From positions 55,399,658 to 55,463,657 of the forward strand of contig JAIOJX010000006.1 of assembly GCA_022376925.1 (NCBI GenBank): a stretch of 64,000 nt of DNA. Direction: 5' to 3'. Shown here piece after piece: positions 58,678 to 64,000 of this stretch. This DNA is from Tragulus kanchil. Taxonomy: Eukaryota > Chordata > Mammalia > Artiodactyla > Tragulidae. The position numbers and the translations under genes are program-made. The notes beneath the pieces were generated by a model. The model searched no databases. It saw only the letters and a list, made by a program, of their open reading frames with translations, and had not been told where the DNA came from. Numbering within the stretch: position 1 is the stretch's first letter; every line of letters begins with the position of its first letter.

Positions 58678-58981
58678 CTTTTTTGGAGGGGTTGGGTGGG
58701 TTGGGGAGGGAGTGGGGTGTAAGGGCCACTTCTATTGGTATTTCATTTATCTATTTTCATCCATCTTTGTTCTTTGGCCCGTGTGGGCCTCCCATCGTGG
58801 TGGCCTCTGTTGCCGCAGAGCGCTGGCTCTGGGCGCATGCGCTCCAGAGCTCCGGCGTGGTAATTGGACACATCGGTCCAGCTGCTCTGCAGCATGCGGG
58901 ATCTTCCTAGGCCAGGGATCGAACCGGCGCCCCCTGCACTGCAAGGCGGTGTCCTTACCACTGGACCACCAGGGAAGCCCC
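58678..58981 (-). mobile_element. Second copy of the 57610 SINE
   Basis: Same element and target-site duplication (58666-58677 and 58982-58993), 1068 bp downstream. It is not an independent insertion. Confidence 0.95.
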
Positions 58982-59440
58982 TATTCCACCCTTTTAAGAG
59001 TGATAGTCTTGCTTTCTCTGCTTCTGCTGTTTGGAGTTTGCTTTACTCCGGTATCCAGTGCTCACATTTTTGGTCATGAGGGAAACACTTTTGCTATCTC
59101 CAGCCCAGCTTGAATAGGCAGTGCCTCATGGCAGTTCCACTTTGACCACTGGTAATACACAGTGCTGATGAGTCCCCAAAAGGGGAAATAGTTTTGTGCA
59201 TCCTCAGGAGAGTACATTTTCATACGTGATCAGAGGACCAGGGGGTTGTTAGCTCCTTTCCCTACTTCAGTCTCCAAAGCATCATTTGGGTGTGCCTCAG
59301 ACTCTCTTTTCTCAGTGTTCATGAAGGAGCCTGCCTGTGCTTTCTGGTTGTGATCATCTCCAGTTCTTCTCTATGTACTTTGGGAAGTGAAGGGCCTGTC
59401 TTCACCAACTTTCATTAAAATAAGGCAGCCTACTTGGTTT

Positions 59441-59672
59441 ATCACGGATTGAGAAAGCAGAAAATTGGTTACCAGGAGTTGGGGTGGGGGGGAAACAGTA
59501 TGGGAGGTTTGGGTATAATAGATATACAATTTTAATATGGGATGATGGCAGAGTTCTACAGTGATAATGACTGCCTAACAATGTGACTGTACTTCTGGCA
59601 CTGAACTGTACACCTAAAAATGGTGAAAATGATCAATATTATGTGGATTTTACCACAATTTTTCAAAGTAAA
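59441..59672 (+). mobile_element. Old L1 (L1M-type) 3' terminus (copy 60531-60761)
   Basis: 'AGAAAATTGGTTACCAGGAG', 'TGCCTAACAATGTGACTGTA', 'CTGAACTGTACACCTAAAAA' and 'GTGGATTTTACCACAATTTT' give the usual order of an L1M 3' end, followed by an A-rich stretch. Confidence 0.7.
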
Positions 59673-61621
59673 AAAAGAAGCCTACCTGATTTCTAGAGAA
59701 GTGAGAATTACCAAGATAGGAAAAACCATCAGTGCCTGCTTATAGCTGTGGTTCTGTCCACGGACATTAGGCAGAATTTCTGTGACTCATGGAGAGGGCC
59801 GTCCTAAAGAGAGTGCTTCCAAGAAGAATTCCTTGTATCTTCTCCTTAGAGTTAAGAATAATTTGTATTGAAGTCTAAGGGTTTTTTCCTTTATTTGTCA
59901 GTGCTCTTTAGAACAATTACTACATTTCTTGGTCATATACCAGTATTATTCATCATTCTGATGATGAATAAATGGCAGTTTCTATGCATGACTACTGATG
60001 AAAATCACCGATTTAAAAGAAACCATCTTCATTTCAGCAGCATGAAAATTTACTAAAAGGAAACTGACTTAAAAACATAATTTTTAGAAAGTTGGCAGTT
60101 CAACACAGAAATTGAAGAGCCCATGCTTTCAGTCAGTTGCTGATAATCTAAGCTTGATCATGCTTTTAAAGCGCAGGCAGGTCCATGACCATGGGGGTGC
60201 ATTAGGATTTCAAGTATAAAAGTCCAAGCTAGTAAGAGATTATATGTTGGAAAACCACCTGTATCTTTAGCCATGGACCAAGATTCAAGCCAGACGGAAG
60301 AGAAAAAAAATCAGGAACAGTGTGCACCAGGAGTCCACTTTCTGCTCTGACTTCAAGTAGCCTTATAGGTTGGAACTGTTTCTCGAGAGAGGTATTTCTG
60401 GGCTTAATGTTGGCCATAGTGAAGCAAGACTATATGGAGACAGCATCTGGTTGTAAGAGTCTCCTGAAAATTTAGTTTCTCTGGCACACTCTGAATAGGT
60501 CACTCTACTCCCAATTATATAAAAATCTTCATCACGGATTGAGAAAGCAGAAAATTGGTTACCAGGAGTTGGGGTGGGGGGGAAACAGTATGGGAGGTTT
60601 GGGTATAATAGATATACAATTTTAATATGGGATGATGGCAGAGTTCTACAGTGATAATGACTGCCTAACAATGTGACTGTACTTCTGGCACTGAACTGTA
60701 CACCTAAAATGGTGAAAATGATCAATATTATGTGGATTTTACCACAATTTTTCAAAGTAAAAAAAGAAGCCTACCTGATTTCTAGAGAAGTGAGAATTAC
60801 CAAGATAGGAAAAACCATCAGTGCCTGCTTATAGCTGTGGTTCTGTCCACGGACATTAGGCAGAATTTCTGTGACTCATGGAGAGGGCCGTCCTAAAGAG
60901 AGTGCTTCCAAGAAGAATTCCTTGTATCTTCTCCTTAGAGTTAAGAATAATTTGTATTGAAGTCTAAGGGTTTTTTCCTTTATTTGTCAGTGCTCTTTAG
61001 AACAATTACTACATTTCTTGGTCATATACCAGTATTATTCATCATTCTGATGATGAATAAATGGCAGTTTCTATGCATGACTACTGATGAAAATCACCGA
61101 TTTAAAAGAAACCATCTTCATTTCAGCAGCATGAAAATTTACTAAAAGGAAACTGACTTAAAAACATAATTTTTAGAAAGTTGGCAGTTCAACACAGAAA
61201 TTGAAGAGCCCATGCTTTCAGTCAGTTGCTGATAATCTAAGCTTGATCATGCTTTTAAAGCGCAGGCAGGTCCATGACCATGGGGGTGCATTAGGATTTC
61301 AAGTATAAAAGTCCAAGCTAGTAAGAGATTATATGTTGGAAAACCACCTGTATCTTTAGCCATGGACCAAGATTCAAGCCAGACGGAAGAGAAAAAAAAT
61401 CAGGAACAGTGTGCACCAGGAGTCCACTTTCTGCTCTGACTTCAAGTAGCCTTATAGGTTGGAACTGTTTCTCGAGAGAGGTATTTCTGGGCTTAATGTT
61501 GGCCATAGTGAAGCAAGACTATATGGAGACAGCATCTGGTTGTAAGAGTCTCCTGAAAATTTAGTTTCTCTGGCACACTCTGAATAGATCACTCTACTCC
61601 CAATTATATAAAAATCTTCAT
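59441..61621. repeat. Tandem duplication 19 (copies 59441-60532 and 60531-61621)
   Basis: Offset 1090 bp at the left, 1089 bp at the right (one A lost near 60707). The copies abut and share AT. One substitution near 60499/61588. Confidence 0.97.
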
Positions 61622-64000
61622 AAAAGCTGCTCAATATTATGTGTTATAAATTTAACTTAATAAATGATGGCTGTCTCCAGAGCCCATGCAGCTTCAGCTA
61701 CACAGCACTACCTCTGTGGAGTCTTAAATGTTCAGAGAAGCATAAAATATATTATTGTCAGTCATGATGAAAAGGTAATCTTAATACTCACTCTATATAT
61801 TTAAACACATGGTGTCTTTGGCATTTTCTTTTCCTGGAGCACATTTTTAGTGGATGTAAAATGCGAAATGATACATAGCTTAGAATTTTATCAAACATTG
61901 ACTGCCTCCTGTCTGTTAGATATCGTGCTAGGTTATAGAAGGTACTTTGGATATAAAATTTCTCTAAAAATTCAATAATATGATTCTGGAAAGATCCTTC
62001 CATCTCATCACATCTCATTTTGTGTCTTAAGAAACTTATGTCCAGATATGAAGCCAGGCTCTCTGCGGTTTTGCAGGTTGACATGAGAGGTAGGACCCAG
62101 AATAGGAAACAAGTCATTCTGTTAATACAGAGAATCAGTCTGAGTCCCAGTGGAAGCATGCAGCATGGTCGAATTAGGTAAGTAGAGGAAAGCTTAATGC
62201 AGGGACTTTTTACAAAGGCATGGTGAGGACACGGAAACCAGAGTTAGTACAGTACTCCGGGGCTCATAAGAGTAGAGAGCCATTGCCACCCATAGGTCTC
62301 TGAGAGCCCAGAGAAGGACCTGTGGATTTCAGTAGACGGACACATACCACACGGTGACCCATCAGGAAGACAGCTGGGGGAGTACTGTAGACCACTGTGG
62401 CCTCCTATTGGCATCCGACATCCTGCTAGACGTTCCGAAGAGAATAAAATCAGGAACAGTGGGGGAAACCAGAGAAGAATTATATGTTGGAAAACCACCT
62501 GTATCTTTAGCCATGGACCAAGATTCAAGCCAGACGGAAGAGAAAAAAAATCAGGAACAGTGTGCACCAGGAGTCCACTTTCTGCTCTGACTTCAAGTAG
62601 CCTTATAGGTTGGAACTGTTTCTCGAGAGAGGTATTTCTGGGCTTAATGTTGGCCATAGTGAAGCAAGACTATATGGAGACAGCATCTGGTTGTAAGAGT
62701 CTCCTGAAAATTTAGTTTCTCTGGCACACTCTGAATAGATCACTCTACTCCCAATTATAAAAAAATCTTCATAAAAGCTGCTCAATATTATGTGTTATAA
62801 ATTTAACTTAATAAATGATGGCTGTCTCCAGAGCCCATGCAGCTTCAGCTACACAGCACTACCTCTGTGGAGTCTTAAATGTTCAGAGAAGCATAAAATA
62901 TATTATTGTCAGTCATGATGAAAAGGTAATCTTAATACTCACTCTATATATTTAAACACATGGTGTCTTTGGCATTTTCTTTTCCTGGAGCACATTTTTA
63001 GTGGATGTAAAATGCGAAATGATACATAGCTTAGAATTTTATCAAACATTGACTGCCTCCTGTCTGTTAGATATCGTGCTAGGTTATAGAAGGTACTTTG
63101 GATATAAAATTTCTCTAAAAATTCAATAATATGATTCTGGAAAGATCCTTCCATCTCATCACATCTCATTTTGTGTCTTAAGAAACTTATGTCCAGATAT
63201 GAAGCCAGGCTCTCTGCGGTTTTGCAGGTTGACATGAGAGGTAGGACCCAGAATAGGAAACAAGTCATTCTGTTAATACAGAGAATCAGTCTGAGTCCCA
63301 GTGGAAGCATGCAGCATGGTCGAATTAGGTAAGTAGAGGAAAGCTTAATGCAGGGACTTTTTACAAAGGCATGGTGAGGACACGGAAACCAGAGTTAGTA
63401 CAGTACTCCGGGGCTCATAAGAGTAGAGAGCCATTGCCACCCATAGGTCTCTGAGAGCCCAGAGAAGGACCTGTGGATTTCAGTAGACGGACACATACCA
63501 CACGGTGACCCATCAGGAAGACAGCTGGGGGAGTAAGTACTGTGACTCTACTCTCCCTCCACTCTCTTAATGACCACTGTGGCCTCCTATTGGCTGAATT
63601 CAGCAGGAGCCAAAAGCAAGGCAAGTCCTTGCTGTATTCCCTTGATCAGTCTCCATGGCCCACAGCAGGTGGAGAGGGTAGGAGAGTGGATTTGGAGTGG
63701 TAAATGGGAAATACACAACACACAGTTCCTGTTGCCTCAGGTGTCCCAGTGTTAGGACATGAGTCAATCAGATGTTGGAAAAAAATCTTTGACTCTCTTA
63801 TGAAGTCAAAGAAATACATAGGAATGGTACATTGAGTATAGGATTTCTAATTTGTTTAACTTGGAAGGGAAAAGATTATTTTACAGTCATAGAATTCTAA
63901 TAGCTGAAATGCCTAGAACTCAACAGCTTAAAGATAGAGAAAATGCATCCTGTTGCCTCTGACAGCTCCCCAGGGCTCCCCAGGCCCTTTTGTCCTTCTT
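59673..64000. other. No recognised gene in the right end of the window
   Basis: Apart from the duplications and the second L1M end, I see no transposon or exon that I can name. The 123-residue minus frame at 61788-62159 (copy 62939-63310) lies in sequence faintly like an antisense MIR ('CTGTCTGTTAGATATCGTGC', 'CATCTCATTTTGTGTCTTAA') and is not supported as a gene. Confidence 0.45.
61328..63594. repeat. Tandem duplication 20 (copies 61328-62412 and 62479-63594)
   Basis: Offset 1151 bp at the left. From about 62383 copy 1 reads a version of 63534-63594 that has lost about 30 bp. It then runs into 66 bp of scrambled filler (62413-62478), part of which resembles 62536-62570. It overlaps duplication 19, so about 290 bp occur three times (from 60239, 61328 and 62479). 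Confidence 0.95.

Larger units (their letters stand above)
57156..59308. repeat. Tandem duplication 18 (copies 57156-58240 and 58236-59308)
   Basis: Offset 1080 bp at the left, 1068 bp at the right. All 12 bases of net difference fall in the first 150 bp of copy 2 (homopolymer losses and a 9-bp loss near 58298). The copies share CTCTT at the junction. Confidence 0.97.

Noticed and set aside
61788..63310. Two identical 123-residue minus-strand frames
   Set aside because: Copies made by duplication 20. The protein has no recognisable domain, and the DNA faintly resembles antisense MIR.
36..63594. An array-like system such as CRISPR, a tandem gene cluster or a satellite
   Set aside because: The repeat units differ completely from one pair to the next and there are only two copies of each. 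There is no shared repeat-spacer pattern.

Overview
This is non-coding nuclear DNA from a ruminant. The evidence is its repeat content: BovB (RTE-type) LINE pieces, several kinds of tRNA-derived Bov-tA/CHR-type SINE, ruminant-type L1 3' ends, and mariner/MITE copies of the kind common in cattle-like genomes, all lying over older mammalian layers (L2, MIR, MER5/hAT-Charlie, Tigger). I find no intact protein-coding gene, no convincing exon, no rRNA or tRNA gene and no CRISPR array. Every longer open reading frame is either transposon debris (L1 ORF2, BovB RT, L2 RT, mariner transposase, SINE read-through) or a short chance frame.

The dominant structure is one that no feature list names. The window holds 20 separate direct head-to-tail duplications, each with a unit of about 1.05-1.19 kb. 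Neighbouring pairs are unrelated in sequence, the two copies of a pair are nearly identical, and the copies either abut with 0-5 bp of shared sequence or are separated by short filler. Contiguous stretches between junctions are about 1.9-7.7 kb. Where a stretch is shorter than about 2.2 kb, neighbouring duplications overlap and a segment appears three times. Indels pile up next to the junctions, and at several junctions the first copy continues into a corrupted version of the true downstream sequence before jumping back about 1.1 kb. I infer that this is an assembly artefact (uncollapsed overlaps between tiled fragments or noisy long-read gap filling), not biology. Collapsing it would leave roughly 42 kb of real sequence.

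Layout. 0-12.5 kb: an antisense L2 region split by a mariner (itself hit by a SINE) and by a 5'-truncated L1 that was in turn hit by an 80-bp mariner MITE, a SINE and a BovB. 12.5-20.5 kb: SINE, L1 3' UTR, MER5-like element, unique sequence, then a young L1 nested in an older antisense L1. 20.5-33 kb: AT-rich unique DNA, SINEs, an old L1M piece, MIR and TA/TG microsatellites. 33-43 kb: MIR, a Tigger-type element split by a SINE, a sense L2 split by BovB and by a truncated L1 carrying a U6 snRNA fragment, then MER5. 43.2-47.7 kb: an L1 with an inverted 5' part. 47.7-64 kb: mostly unrecognised sequence with young SINEs, one GC-rich patch and a small inverted templated insertion.

Nothing here works together as a pathway. 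The useful content is the transposon stratigraphy, a SINE subfamily with a C-rich (G4-capable on the other strand) 3' box, the U6/L1 chimera, and the evidence that the window's own coordinates are inflated.
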